NCBI RefSeq assembly: GCF_000264905.1
Contig: NW_006763148.1
Location: forward strand, 527,575 to 591,574
DNA length: 64,000 nucleotides
Source: Stereum hirsutum FP-91666 SS1
Taxonomy: Eukaryota; Basidiomycota; Agaricomycetes; Russulales; Stereaceae
Direction: 5' to 3'
Shown here: positions 1 through 10,976 of the stretch, piece after piece
Position numbering within the stretch: position 1 is the stretch's first letter
Layout: each line of letters starts with the position of its first letter
The notes under the pieces: model-generated
What the model was told of the DNA's origin: nothing
Databases searched by the model: none
What the model saw: only the letters and a program-made list of their open reading frames with translations
Position numbers and translations under genes: made by a program

Positions 1-225
1 AAAAGAAGGAGAGACAGGTGCTGACCGGCTGGAAAGATCCGGCCAAGGCGAGAGACAGTGAGCGGGACGACCTTCAGAAAAGAAGGAGAGACAGGTGCTG
101 ACCGGCTAGAAAGATCCGGCCAAAGTACGAGACAGTGAGCAGGACAACCTTCACAAGCAAAGGGAGACAGATACTTACAAACTGTAAAGATCCAGCCAAG
201 GTGAGAGAGCATGAGATTCAGAGAT
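1..225. repeat. 77-base tandem repeat, about 2.9 copies
   Basis: Unit 1 (1-77) and unit 2 (78-154) differ at only a few bases. The shared core reads gagacaggtgctgaccggct near the start and gagacagtgagc near the end of each unit, offset exactly 77 bases (52 and 129). A third, diverged and slightly shorter unit follows to about 225. The period is not a multiple of three, so it is unlikely to be a coding repeat. It lies beyond the visible end of the minus-strand GTPase gene and runs off the window edge, so the full copy number is unknown. Confidence 0.85.
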
Positions 226-399
226 CACCACTATATGTTACTGATTTTCTTACCAAAATATGGGGGAACCTATATGCAGTGGCAACCAAATATTGTTGAT
301 ATGTTTTGCGCTTTTGCCAGCCTTCAGTACTACTGGCTTTTGATTCATCTGATACATATATGTCAGTTTGAAGTTCCATTGATAGGTTGCTTTACATAC

Positions 400-1576
400 A
401 GTTACGCAAACTATATTTGACTGCATGACGGACACAGATCTTTGTATTGCATCTTTGTACTGATGCAAACAAAAGCTTCAGTACATCATCATCTATGGAT
501 TCTTCAGTCCTCTCAACAAGGGCTGCACATTGCTTGTATGATTCATCATTCACATGTTCTAAACCTATTCATATTAATGTTAATGACTGGATACAATACT
601 CTGATGATTCTTGTGATCATTACCTTTCATAAAGCAGTATGCTTTGGGTGGATGAATGGCTCTTTTATTCCAATCTGTCTCTAGCATTCTCAGATAGTTT
701 TCTATTTCCTTCTCGATGACCTGTTTAGTTATGTCCCTTCGGCTGATTCCCTTCTCACGAAGATGCTCCTTTGCCTTGATGTATTGGCTGTCACATTTGG
801 TGAATATCGCAATGACTGGGACTGACATTCAGAGTGGGAAAGAATGGTTAGCATGTAACACAATTTCATAATACCGACTATACCTGGATGTGTTCCACTG
901 TCGAAGAATTTCATCTCAGCGTCCACAAGTGGGCGATCACTGTCGACGGGCATGCAAAACCTTATCAACCAAATTATACATGAGCATGAATTATCATTTT
1001 CAGAAAGGGTATGGACGACACCAGATGGCATGCAGCCTGCTGCTTAGTTCACCCTCCTCCGAACGGTTCTTGATGAAATCCCGTACAGTCTGCAGCTCTG
1101 CTTCAGACCCGGACTCAAAGCCACCGGAGTCATGGAACACAAAGCCCGGATTAGCTTCATAGACGATCTCATCCTCAATATTGTGTATGCCGCGCTAGTA
1201 GGATGAACGGGGTTCAGCAGTTTCACTCAAGAAAGTCAGTCCGCTCAGGAAAGTCAGTCCGCTGAGGGAGTGATATACACACCTCTTCGCTTGGCGACAC
1301 ATTGACCTAGAGCCATCCAGAAACATTTAGTTAGTATAGGAAGGGATCGTTCTCCGATGTACATACTATTTTTCCGCCTTTAGTGTACACAACCGGAGGG
1401 TCCGTGGTGTTGCACATCCTTTGACAGAGCGTGGTTTTGCCTGCGTTGGCTCGACCGATTACCAAGATGCGAAAACGTCTGCACTTCGCCCGAAGCTGAA
1501 GTGTTTCCGCAAAGTAGTCTTCGTTTTGGTCATTTGGAGACGGCACCCTTGGCTGCTCGCTGTTAGCGGAGGCCAT
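400..1576 (-). CDS. P-loop GTPase A (TRAFAC-like, Agaricomycete type)
   Basis: Probable GTP-binding protein of a family expanded in mushroom-forming fungi; cellular role unknown. The start is the Met at 1576 (MASANSEQ). Exon 1 (1367-1576) holds the P-loop RILVIGRANAGKTTL (G1). A 172-base intron follows, and exon 2 (upper end 1194) carries FHDSGGFESG, the DxxG motif (G3). Further exons give WCRPY, then VPVIAIFTKCDSQ with TKCD as the NKxD-like G4 motif, then the charged KEHLREKGISRRDITKQ. After an intron near 580, a helical tail reads DESYKQCAALVERTEESI and ends at a donor near 400. The last exon is not resolved; stop codons in the frames below 400 leave open a decayed 3' end. GTPase B downstream shares the same motif order, so the two are paralogs. 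A family name such as AIG1/GIMAP would be inference only. Confidence 0.8.
1225..1270. repeat. 18-base direct duplication inside intron 1 of GTPase A
   Basis: The block ctcaggaaagtcagtccg occurs twice head to tail, with a partial third copy at the edge. It lies wholly inside the first intron (1195-1366), which at 172 bases is longer than most introns here. It looks like a small local expansion and has no visible function. Confidence 0.6.
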
Positions 1577-1974
1577 GACGAACGATGCGGAGGGTTGACT
1601 GTGAATCGTCGACGTGGTCGACTGAAAGCAGCAGGGTTAGCGCTCTAGTTCGGGATCAAGCCCTTTGCCCTCACCCACCGTGATATAAATACCAGCCAAT
1701 GGATATTTCAGACGAGAATGTCGAATACGCTATCTCTCATCACGACATTAATTACTCACACAAAGCTGCACATGTATGAGGCTGGACCGCAAGGCTCGTC
1801 GATGGAAGGTATAGCTATGAGGTAGAGGAAACTACTAGTAGTATACTCGCCCGGGCTGCCTTCAAATGTCCCAAAAGAATCACCGACACAAGACAGCTAT
1901 CGAAAAGCATACACTGCCACTTGAGGCCGTACTACTACGAACATCGTATCGTACAATCGAGTCTACGTGTCTCG
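1577..1974. other. Intergenic: GTPase A promoter side and GTPase B 3' end
   Basis: No coding frame is convincing here. On the minus strand, about 110 bases upstream of the GTPase A start, there is an A/T-rich TATA-like stretch (tatttatatca, near 1683-1692) next to an ATTGG (inverted CCAAT) word. A perfect 12-base palindrome, actactagtagt, lies near 1831. Confidence 0.5.
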
Positions 1975-4105
1975 TCATGTAGCCTCATGCGGCGTATACC
2001 GATGCTCGTTAATCAGACGGACGAGTTCATCCAGTACATAATCCTTGTCTGCAAATCGGAATGTTTTCGTTCTTGCAACGAACTCCGCAATGCCATCGCG
2101 AACCAATCCAAAGACCTTCGAGCTCGAGTACTTCTCTACCAAAGCGTTGACACTCTCATTTGACACGGCATGTCCCTGTAGCGTCTCGTGAAAGATCCGC
2201 TGCATTACATTGGTGAGATGCACGATGTATCCCATCAGGCAGCGGACGGTGTGTGGCCTACTAACGTAGTGAGACACTTGGTGAGGTCACCGAGAAGTAC
2301 GGACTCACGTAGTCGTGTAGGTGTCGTATACCCAGTGCGCGAAAAACGTAGCAGCGAACACGGTCGGTGCCACAATGGGTGCGACGGGGCCCGATACCGC
2401 ACCCGCCACACCGGATAAAGTACCAGCGAGAGCAACACCCTTCGATCTGACGCCATGGCTCAGTATGTACAAAGAGGATACATCAAAATATGCGTACAAG
2501 GCCTTGCGTCCCGAAGCACTGGAGAATTTGTCCAGGTCCTGCACTAGTCGAGTGATGCAGGACTCGAACTCTTCGGAGATGAGAAGCTATGGTAATGCAA
2601 CGATGTGAGCGATTGGCCTCGCCCTACGATGCACAGCGCACCTTGTCGGGATCAGGAATGTTCCATGGTATGACGATGTCTTTGTGAAGAACTGCCAGAC
2701 ATTCGCGCATTCCTAAGCCAGGAAAATGCGTGCCTGACGCAAGTCCTCGCCAGTACTCTGCAGGGACCAACTATGAGATGTGAAACTAGAAACAGCAACA
2801 TGGACCGGCGTACTTTTCTTGCCTACGCTTTGATCATCGATTGAACCATGAGTGCGGGCAGCAATGCTTCATATAGGGAAATACCCACCGAATAGCCAGA
2901 GCAACCTTACTGTCCATGTCCACCCTCTGGGCAGACGCCATGAGCGTCACGGATGTAAACCCGACACCGTCCGATGGTCCTTGAGGCTCTTCTTCTGATA
3001 TTTCGTCTTGAGTCTGTTCGACGAGTTGGATCTGCTCTTCAGTGACCTGGATTAACTTTGACAGGGTAGGTGTGTAGGAGTCCTTCACTGGACGATGTAG
3101 GTTAGGGATTGTTGGAGAAGCGCAGCCCTGATTTACGCACCAGACACATTCACGATTGGCAACGAGCGACACTCCGTCTCGGACATAAACTTTAGTAACG
3201 GAGCGCAACGCTGATTGTAGGCCTCCTCCGCGAGCGAACGGCAGCGTATGTCGAACTCATCGTCGTCGATGTCTGGATCCGAGATTTGGTCCTCCATCGC
3301 GAGGACGAGTCGGTCGTACTTCGTAAATACCACCACCATCGCAATATCTGCTGCAATAATCAGCATAAAGCAGGATTTTAGGATATTAGTTCAGTCGTGT
3401 GGACTTACCTTTCGGAACTGACCGCAACAAGTCTTCCGTTCCTGTCTCGAGGGCCCTACCGCCCGCCCAGGGCACCTCGATACAAAGCCTAGAATGGCAG
3501 TAAGTGCTCAGCTCAAAGTGTACCCACCCCAGGTAGCCATCGAAACGCACCATATAACATGGACTCGGTCGGAAAGCTTCGACTCACGACAGCGTCTCTT
3601 GATGAACGCCGTGAGCTCTTTGAACTTCGTTTCACCTCCCGGCTCGTACCCTTGCGAATCATGGATGACGAAGCGCTCGTTGTCCTTCGATACGAGTTCT
3701 TTTTCGATGTCGCAGATACCAGCACGATCGTGAGAGGGCTCCTGCAGAATCTCGAGTTCAGCAACGCCGGACCCCGACAGTGAAGAAGATCAACTCACGA
3801 GTGTGTCGACCTTGAAAACCTCTTTGATCAGAGATGTCTTGCCAGACCCAGTCTTTGAGGCGCTGTCGTAATCAGACTACAGTCCTATGTTCGATATGTG
3901 TGGTCAAGCAGAACTTCACCTTGCCCACGACAAGGATCCGGATTCTGCACGATGGTAACGGAACATGAAGATAAGTGTTGATTTCAACGAGCAACGTATT
4001 TAAACAGGCGTGCCTCTGACCTTCCCTGATAATCTCCTCGATTACAGGCTCCAATGGTACATTAGACATGGATGGTGTACGACTTGGATCTTGGCGGGGG
4101 GACAC
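1975..4105 (-). CDS. P-loop GTPase B, paralog of GTPase A, with hydrophobic C-terminal segment
   Basis: Probable GTPase. The start is at 4105 (MSPRQDP) or, in frame, at the Met of MSNVPLEP. Splicing out an intron inside the P-loop joins RILVVGK to TGSGKTSLIKEV, giving GKTGSGKTS (G1). The next exons give FVIHDSQGYEPGG (DxxG, G3), then RVHVIW, a proline/glycine-rich link (EVPWAGGRALETGTE), and MVVVFTKYDRLV (TKYD, G4). A middle exon reads EYWRGLASGTHFPGLG. The C-terminal half has a long Gly/Ala/Val/Pro-rich hydrophobic run (ALAGTLSGVAGAVSGPVAP and on to FAATFFAHWVY), long enough to be a membrane hairpin, then a charged helical tail ending in HRYTPHEAT. Motif order matches GTPase A. The hydrophobic segment suggests membrane association, which is inference. 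Confidence 0.82.
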
Positions 4106-6328
4106 AAAGGAGAGAACGGGAGTGAAGGGCAGGGTTGAGGGTCAAGGAGAGCTGTTCGTTGTGGCGCCCGATGCAGTGCAGTCGCTCTCATGACGGAATA
4201 GTGTAGGCATGGAGGGGGCTGGGTTGAGGGTCAAAGCCAAGGAGGCTTGCTCGTTTCCGCTGCTGTGCAGTTGCTCACACGATGGGATTGCGCCTGAGCA
4301 TGCTGACGCCCAAGTCACCAGCCAGATAAGCCTCCGAGGTATATACATAGAACAAACTGAGAATAAAACCTCGATCCGTAGGTCCGGAGCATCGAACGAA
4401 ACCCAGGTATATCCATTCAAGGCCGAACACCGCGAGCCTACCATAAGCCTTGCCGAAATTTCTGACATTTACGACGGCACAACTTATTCCTGACGGCTTA
4501 GTCATCGAATTGAAAGGATCGCGCCCTGGGCTGCATACTCGAAAGGATTTACAGTCATGAGTCCATATCTCATACTGAAATGTCATTCGAGCCATGTCAT
4601 ATCACAATCCACGCTCGTCGAACAGAGCGGCGCTCGCAGACAGCGCTCGCGGTATTGCCTTCAGCAGAAAAATACGAACATGTTCGCACTCGAACTACAA
4701 ACTCCCGAGCTCTCGTAATATTCACCTTTCCTGAGAACCTGAAAACATCTAAGACGAAGACGAACGCCTTGAGAGCCGATTTTGGAGCTGAGTATTGTGG
4801 TCCGCGTGCATTGAACAGCGCACGGATTCGCCTTGTAATTCATACAACGCATACACTTCGTGATGAGAGGATGCATATTTCGTGTGATCCCAAACAGTCA
4901 CAACGTGTGCGAACGACGGGAATACATGTCTGAACGTTTCTCGACTAGTATTTGAGCGAAAGAACACCCGCCCGACACCAAGACATTACCGAGGCAAACA
5001 GCATAAACAGCACACCGCAGCGAAGGAGGAAGGAAAACGCACCGTACAGCTCCCTCGACTTCCTCTAGTCCTAGCGACAGTCTTCGTCTCGTTACCTTTC
5101 GATCCACATGGCTCGATGCCGATGGTAAAGGCGCAGGCCGATGTAGCTGGTACAGGCCCCTTCGTCGCCGTTCTCGTCCGCTGCGATGGTCCCTCTGATG
5201 TCGACGGTAGATCCTTTCCATACGAACACACTCTCAACTCCATGCCAATCTCACCTCCTTGCCAATCTCTCCTCCCAGCCATTGCACGCCTTACACCCGA
5301 ATGTGCCTCCCCGCGCCGTCCCTTCCTCAGTGACCCAACAGTTCCTCTATTCCTTCCCTCTCCATCTCCGTTTTTATTTCCACCTTCGCGTTCGCGTTCT
5401 CCTTCTCGATCTGCCCTCGCTCCTCTCTTCGCCCCAGGTCCCAAGTGTGCTGCTTCTCCATCGCCAGCGCCATCATGAACATTACCACCTCCCGATCCAC
5501 CCGGCTCATTTTCCGCCTCTTCGATCCGCCCGCTGTTGCAAATCCGCGTCCTCTGTGATGCTTTCGTCTACGTCTTTTTCTCCCGATCCCAAGTGCGTAA
5601 ATTCTAGTGGACTGATGAAGCGGGAGTGGGAATGGCACGTGTGGGAGACTGAGGAATGGTGGATGGGCAGAAGCTCGAAGGGTGGTCTTCGAGAGTCCGG
5701 GGTGAGGTGTCAGTGTCGGTTTGGACGCATATTTCGACGTGGAAGTCCCTTCCACATCTACACGTGAGAGTGAGGTCTGAGTAGGACAATTTAGGCGGGA
5801 CAGGGCACCCAGAGAACGTAAAAGAGAGTAGAGCGAGCGGCGATAGAAGAGCTGATACGGATGAGGTCAAAGAGGGTCGGAGTCGCAATTCATCCTATAA
5901 TCGACCTTATACTCTCCAACGTCGTACATCGCGCGTTGCCGACGTGGTTAGATCTTGTTCGACGAGGTTTCTGCTGTATATAAGGAGACGCGGTGAGGGA
6001 AGGAGATTGAGAAGCAAACTAAACGTGCCGGTGCCCGAGTGCAGCTTATGCAAACAATGATTCGCCTCGCATACCGGTTATACTGCCCTTAGAGACTTGT
6101 TTGTTCTTGTCTGGCGGGTTTGGTGTGGGATGGATGCCACGAGAGGCTGTGAGCTGGATTGAATGGTGGATTGTGACTGAAGAGAACCGGAAGCTATGAG
6201 TGTGGCGTGCGGGCGACATGGTGGCGCGTACCGTGTTTCAAATTATAGGTCGAGCGAGATCATTTGCGGAGCAGCGACGTCTTTCCAACGTCCTGCTCAG
6301 TGACCAATAAACTTCCCGGTAAGTCGAC
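4106..6328. other. 2.2-kb intergenic region, no supported gene
   Basis: ORFs up to about 190 codons exist on both strands (for example 5186-5767 plus, 4986-5444 minus). They are low-complexity, mutually antisense, and lack recognisable motifs or consistent splice signals. Near 4138-4205 and 4226-4290 there are two imperfect direct copies of a roughly 70-base block beginning ttgagggtcaa. A TATA-like tatataagg lies near 5977 on plus, but no convincing coding start follows it. Confidence 0.5.
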
Positions 6329-6559
6329 ATGTTCTGTCTTGGGGAGAAGTTCCTGACAATGCAATCATTCAGCTCAAGTAGTACAAGTGTCGTCATTTAT
6401 CCCAACTTTCGATCACCTACCCCAGCACACCGAGACGATGCAGAATCCGAACTTGACAACAATCAATGCATCGCGCTCTCTACATCGCGGAAATTCAGAA
6501 CTAAATATTCTCTGAATTGTAAGGAATCTCCGTTTATCATTATTGCATTCTCAAAAGCG

Positions 6560-7310
6560 GACTACCTTGCCCAAAGGTTCCTTGTCGAAGCGATCATGGT
6601 CGCAGACTGGTCACAGTTTTTGGAAAACGCTCGGCTGTTCGCCACATCGAAGATCGGTTCAAAAAGACTTTCCACGAGCGTGTCCTCCAGAAAGCTGACT
6701 GCATGCCACGTATTCAAAAGCTTATCATCGATTCTGACATACCTCTCGCCGAACTCGAAGAGGACGCCTGCCTCTTGCTTTCTCGTCTGTCCATGCTCGC
6801 AGAAATGAGGCTACCGATGTTCTCAGGTTGCCTTTCACCGGCCAACATGAGAGCTACGACTGGCTTGAAGCGATTGAAAAGTCTCGAAGTCACGCGTCGA
6901 GACTCAAAGTTTTCTGGTAACAGTCATGCAACCCAGTCGTTCCAGCTACCGCACGGCACAGATGATCCTTATCCTTCCCTTCAATCTTTGTCGTTCGCCG
7001 CCACCGCTACGGACGCACTAGCTTTGCTAATAGGACTCAATCCTCTGACTTTTTTGACCACATTTGAATGACACTTGATGTCTGCGCATGCCTCGACCGC
7101 CTCTCTACTGGAGCTCCTGCTGGCAGCGGCAGAAGCGCACCCTGTACTGGAGAGGCTTGGGCTTGGGCTTGTCCCGTTGAATGACGGCCCAGGAGACCGA
7201 CATACGATGAATCAATATGGATTCGAAACGCTCTCGACAATATCTTGCTTTACTCACCTCAGGTCATTCACCATTCATGCACCTCATCCTTTGCAGCTCA
7301 CAGAATAACA
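6560..7310 (+). pseudogene. Degenerate F-box/LRR-type gene
   Basis: Remains of a gene like the intact F-box/LRR gene at 30182-32161. One frame reads DWSQFLENA, matching TEWSKFLQRAPRVRVL there. Coding similarity then jumps frame near 6630 to VRHIEDRFKKTFHERV, continues to IQKLIIDSDIPLAELEEDA and LLSRLSMLAEMRLP, then YPSLQSLSFAATATDA (compare FQSLQHLAFAATFEDA). It changes frame again near 7070 to LLELLLAAAEAHPVLERL and HLRSFTIHAPHPLQLTE before a stop. No F-box is recognisable at the 5' end. At least two frame breaks, with no splice sites that would repair them, argue for a pseudogene. A badly fragmented but spliced gene is the alternative. Confidence 0.65.
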
Positions 7311-7560
7311 GCTCGATATATCTGAGCGTGAGCGAGTTCATGAGACTGGGCTACGTAGGGCGGTAGAGGAGCTTGAGAATCTTCGACTACAATTCGAAGG
7401 GCTGCACACCTATGCTGTGCGTCAACCAATATTCGATTTCACAATCCAATCTGCTCATTCAACGATTGTTTTCCTCCATCACAAGTACAGGAAGGAAAGA
7501 ACAAAGACGACCCCTCTACATGCTGATCAAATGGCAGGAGTGTCTGAGTGGAATCCGCTG

Positions 7561-8079
7561 TTATTTAGTATTTGTTCGGTAGGCATTGAAGACAGCTTGT
7601 TTACCTTCCTTGCGGTCGAACCTCAAATGTAACGCGAGAATGTGCGGGTATAGTGCGGACCAGTGCTCAGGACTGATCTGGCACGGATTTTCGTCTTCGT
7701 CGAGAGAGGCTTGCCGGAACGTTCCCTTGAGAGACTTCGGTTTGGCAACATCAGCCCAACCTGAGAGCCTGACTATCTCCTCTTTGACTTCCTGTATACG
7801 ATGTCCCGGTCAGAAAGAGTCGTGTGAAGATGAGCCTTGCTTCCTAACCTGGTACGTTTTACCTTCCAGATGAGCTCTTAAGAGCACTATTCGCTTGTGG
7901 TCTTTCTTGCGCGATCTAGACATCTTCACGCCAGGTCTACACCATACATTCCACTGTGTAAGTGCAACCACGATCTGGGGAGGCATGGCTGCAGGAGAAG
8001 AAAGTGGGGTCGCGGGGTTGTTACCGAGCCTGAGGGCTTGCAATTGCTCAAGCAACGAAATGGCGGAAGAGGCCTCCAT
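7561..8079 (-). CDS. Small protein of an unrecognised duplicated family, copy 1
   Basis: I do not recognise the family. The start at 8079 (MEASSAISLLEQL) lies about 50 bases below a TATA box. Exon 1 contains PPQIVVALTQWNVW and LEGKTYQ, ending at a gttagg donor. After an intron ending tatacag, exon 2 reads EVKEEIVRLSGW, then KSLKGTFRQASLDEDE and HWSALYPHILALHLRF. Reading on reaches a stop at 7561, but a donor-like gtaaac just after DRKE could open a further exon, so the C-terminus is uncertain. Copy 2 at 10977-11561 aligns over both exons and has the intron at the same place (KTYQ/EVKEE against KTYA/EVQEE), which is the main reason to call this a gene. About 130-150 residues, no signal peptide, no membrane span. 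Confidence 0.65.
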
Positions 8080-8527
8080 CGTAACTGTAGGATGGGAGCC
8101 TGAGAAGCTACGGGAAGAGATGTGTAGCTTTTATATGAAGATGTACTGCTGTTTATTCTTAGAGAGGCCTTGATCATAACTTGCCAGCTAAGGCGATCAA
8201 ATGATTATTATGGAGAAAGTGTGGCGTTAGCTGCGTTGATAGGTCGCAACCCATGACCTATAACACCTACCCACACACATCCCTAAGCCTGAGGTAGCGA
8301 TAATCTCGCTGACGGTTGTGTAAATATGCACTGCTGTAAAAAGGTGTAATGCTGACAAGCCCGATGATAAAAACGTCGAGAATACTAATAACACATCGAG
8401 AAGTTGAACCCCTACGAACTTTTCACCTACTTATCCTTCCTCGTGACCAATTAGGATAGATATCCGTGCAAGTTAACTCTAACCCATCCCGACCGTCGTA
8501 GACATAAAGACTAGTCTGGACGTGACC
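8080..8527. other. Intergenic: promoter of small gene copy 1 and 3' side of membrane protein gene
   Basis: Apart from the TATA box at 8128-8135 I see nothing coding here. The sequence from 8180 to 8520 is of mixed composition with no repeat or long ORF. Confidence 0.5.
8128..8135 (-). promoter_or_regulatory. TATA box for small gene copy 1
   Basis: The minus strand reads catataaaagc about 50 bases upstream of the ATG at 8079. This is a good TATA consensus at a plausible distance. Confidence 0.5.
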
Positions 8528-10220
8528 CTATACAGTCGAAGCGTTCTCTGGGACCGGAAGCATCAACCACATCTCCTTATCCTCCCACATCTCCTTCCCA
8601 CCTCTGTCCCAGCGCCACTTGCACGCCACAAGAACGACTATAGAAACGAGTGCCCATGCCATGATCCTCGGAGGCGTAGGGAAAAGCACCTCCATGAAAC
8701 TCTTAATAACGGCATTTCCTTGAGACAAAGGAGGAGCCATGATGTATCCATGACCAACCGTCGTTTGCGACTCGGCAAGAAGTAAGGCGACAGCGTAGGC
8801 GAAGATGTACGTGAAGAGCGCGAAGGTGGCGATTGGCGTAGAGAGAGGTGAGAAATGAGGAGATGTGGAAAGGGATTGGATAGGTACGTTCAATGGTACC
8901 TCGCCAACAGGGTTCAATCTGGATGCAGATGTCTTCGCTGTGTCATCGTGGGAATCGGCTGAGTTGGCGTAGGGTGGGTTGCTGTTAGGTGGGGTGCTGT
9001 TAGAAGTTTCCAATTCGATGTGATCCCCACGCTCAGAAAGGCCGGCGATGGCTCGTGTAACTTCGTGACGATAAACGTGAGCAATGATGTTACCTATAAG
9101 GGTTTTCAGTAAGATATGACACGTTTTAACACTAGGACGAGCATCTTACCGGTACAGAAAGTCGCGACGACCTGGGTGAAAGTAGACAACTTATGGATGC
9201 CATAGTATAAGACTTCCTCCATAGGACTCCAGGGAGCGTCGTCAGTCCAAAGGGATGAGAAGAGCATGAGGAGCCAATAAAGGTAGGCGACACCGAAAAG
9301 AAACAACATATCCAGTTTGACTGCCTTCCCAAGTGTCGCTGGTGCGTTCCCATGGTGATACTGGGGCCCATCACGGAGGACGAAGAAGGACAAGGAGGAG
9401 ATAACGATTTCCCAAAGGCTGTAGCTGTCTGCATACACGATCGCGGTGCCAGCGAGGACGGCACTAATAAATAGTAGTGAGTATAGGGGCCGCTTGTAAG
9501 TTCTGGCCTGTGTGTTGGCCGTCGCAATTCGCGCAACGGTCCCTAAAGAGGTAGCTTGTGCATGAGGAAGTGTTTCGGGATGATCACGGCGATAGATGAA
9601 CATACCGTCTTTGTTCCATTGTCGGACTACAATCCTCTTGTTTAGTGCATAATCGACCACCTGTAAACCAGAAGTAAGATCCAATCATTGATCAACGCCA
9701 GTGTCTGATGCTTGGACAATTGAGAGGCAGCCATGGAGATCCTTACAGTAATAAGAGCAACGCATGACAAGAGCAACGTCAAAATTGTGCAGACCCACTC
9801 CAAAACCATTTCTGTCTTAGTTGTGAATCCGTAAACGAATGTAGCAAGAAGCACAAAGGCCGCTCCGTAGGCACAAAGTAGAACTCTGTTCTTCTGTTCA
9901 TATGCCCGAAAGTTCGTCGACTCTGTGAATGGCCTGATGGGTAAGTCGGAAACATCGAACGTTTTCGCCGCTCTCAACATCTAAATGATTCGAAGGGAAA
10001 TAGGTGGCAAATAAGTCAACTTCGTAGGCCTGAGTGGATCAAAACATACCGAGAGCGAGGATAGCGATGCTAGATATATCGCAACGCAGGATGTGAATGC
10101 GCTAGCAAAGATGTTCTGGTATCCCACACCAAGACTCGTCTCAATTGCAGACATGTGCTGTTCACGTATGAGACGCACAAAATCCTCAAGCCCAGGAAAG
10201 GACATGATGGTAGCTGGCAA
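8528..10220 (-). CDS. Multi-pass membrane protein, function unknown
   Basis: A predicted polytopic membrane protein of roughly 550 residues that I cannot assign to a transporter or enzyme family. The start is at 10220 (MPATIMSFPG) or the second in-frame Met at 10205. Introns join SSLS to MLRAAKTF and CVALIT to VVDYALNKR. Hydrophobic segments include SAFTSCVAIYLASL, VLLCAYGAAFVLLATFVYGF, MVLEWVCTILTLLLSCVALI, LYSLLFISAVLAGTAIVY, LWEIVISSLSFFVL, MLFLFGVAYLYWLLMLF, a VVATFC segment, IATFALFTYIFAYAVALLLA and RIMAWALVSIVVLVACKW. A hydrophilic Ser/Asn/Pro-rich loop of about 60 residues precedes the last two. The tail (WDRGGKEMWEDKEMW) is charged and Trp-rich. It sits between the two copies of the small paralogous family on the same strand; whether that matters is unknown. 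Confidence 0.75.
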
Positions 10221-10254
10221 GGAGAATGAATACTAGACGCTTTGTGGCTATCGG

Positions 10255-10265
10255 CTTTATATATC
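10255..10265 (-). promoter_or_regulatory. TATA box for the membrane protein gene
   Basis: The minus strand reads gatatataaag about 35 bases above the ATG at 10220. The short distance would put transcription start very near the first ATG and slightly favours the second ATG (10205) as the real start. Confidence 0.5.
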
Positions 10266-10491
10266 ATAGTGAGGCTGTGTAAAAGACTCAAGGCTCAGTC
10301 ATTCAACTCTCGATGCCAGACGCCACCATCAACAACTTTGACCAGCATTCGATGGGAGAACTGCCTCATCTCTGTCAATTCTGCTGCTAGTGTCATTAGT
10401 TGGTCGTTAGCTTTCTCTTCCTTCCGGCGGGCGAAGAACCAAACATCCACAAACATCCAAGGTCATCCATACGCCCGCCATCGAGCACGGC

Positions 10492-10735
10492 CTATCTACG
10501 GCACCAGGGTAGTATTTCAACTGCGGTGACCTGGAAAAAGTGCAGTGTCAAAAGATACAATAAACGATCAAGCAGAGAACTTCTATCTCACCGGCACCAG
10601 TAACAATGTCCGACCCAGATGCCTAAACCACAGGAAGCCTGGAAGATACTCGTCTGTTAGATAGAAAGGGGATGGTACCGCGCAGTATCGTAATCGGTGT
10701 ATGACGATGATCTGAGGCAGTAGGTTTACTGTGCA
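10492..10735 (-). pseudogene. Probable third, broken copy of the small paralogous family
   Basis: The minus frame reads LLPQIIVIHRLRYCAVPSPF, matching PPQIIVIITRYDY of copy 2. After an intron-like gap with a gtgaga donor and ttttccag acceptor it gives VTAVEILPW, then a stop at 10492. No match to the conserved second exon (GW...SL...F) follows. A clean tatatatttt box lies upstream at about 10817-10828 on minus, so the promoter may survive. Just downstream, a separate 54-codon minus ORF (RRKEEKANDQLMTLAAE) looks helical and might be an unrelated exon. Confidence 0.4.
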
Positions 10736-10976
10736 TGATTGATACAACAGAAAATGATCGGGTGCAACTTCGCCACAGTGGCTAAGGTAGATGTAGTGCT
10801 CTCACCCAACTTCACTCATAAAATATATAATGCAATACATCGGAAGCCGCTGTCATCATGTGAAGGTTTCCAAACGCCAGTTCATATCGGAGCTAAACCC
10901 TACGAAGGCTCTTGACCAAAGTCCAAGACAACCAGCTCACTACCATCCGCCAAAGTCAGATTCTCAGTGTGGCTTA

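Noticed and set aside
5186..5767. 193-codon plus frame and overlapping minus frames in the 4.1-6.3 kb gap
   Set aside because: No motif, no splice pattern, His/Ser/Leu-rich text from CT-rich DNA. The two strands are equally open, as expected by chance in such composition.
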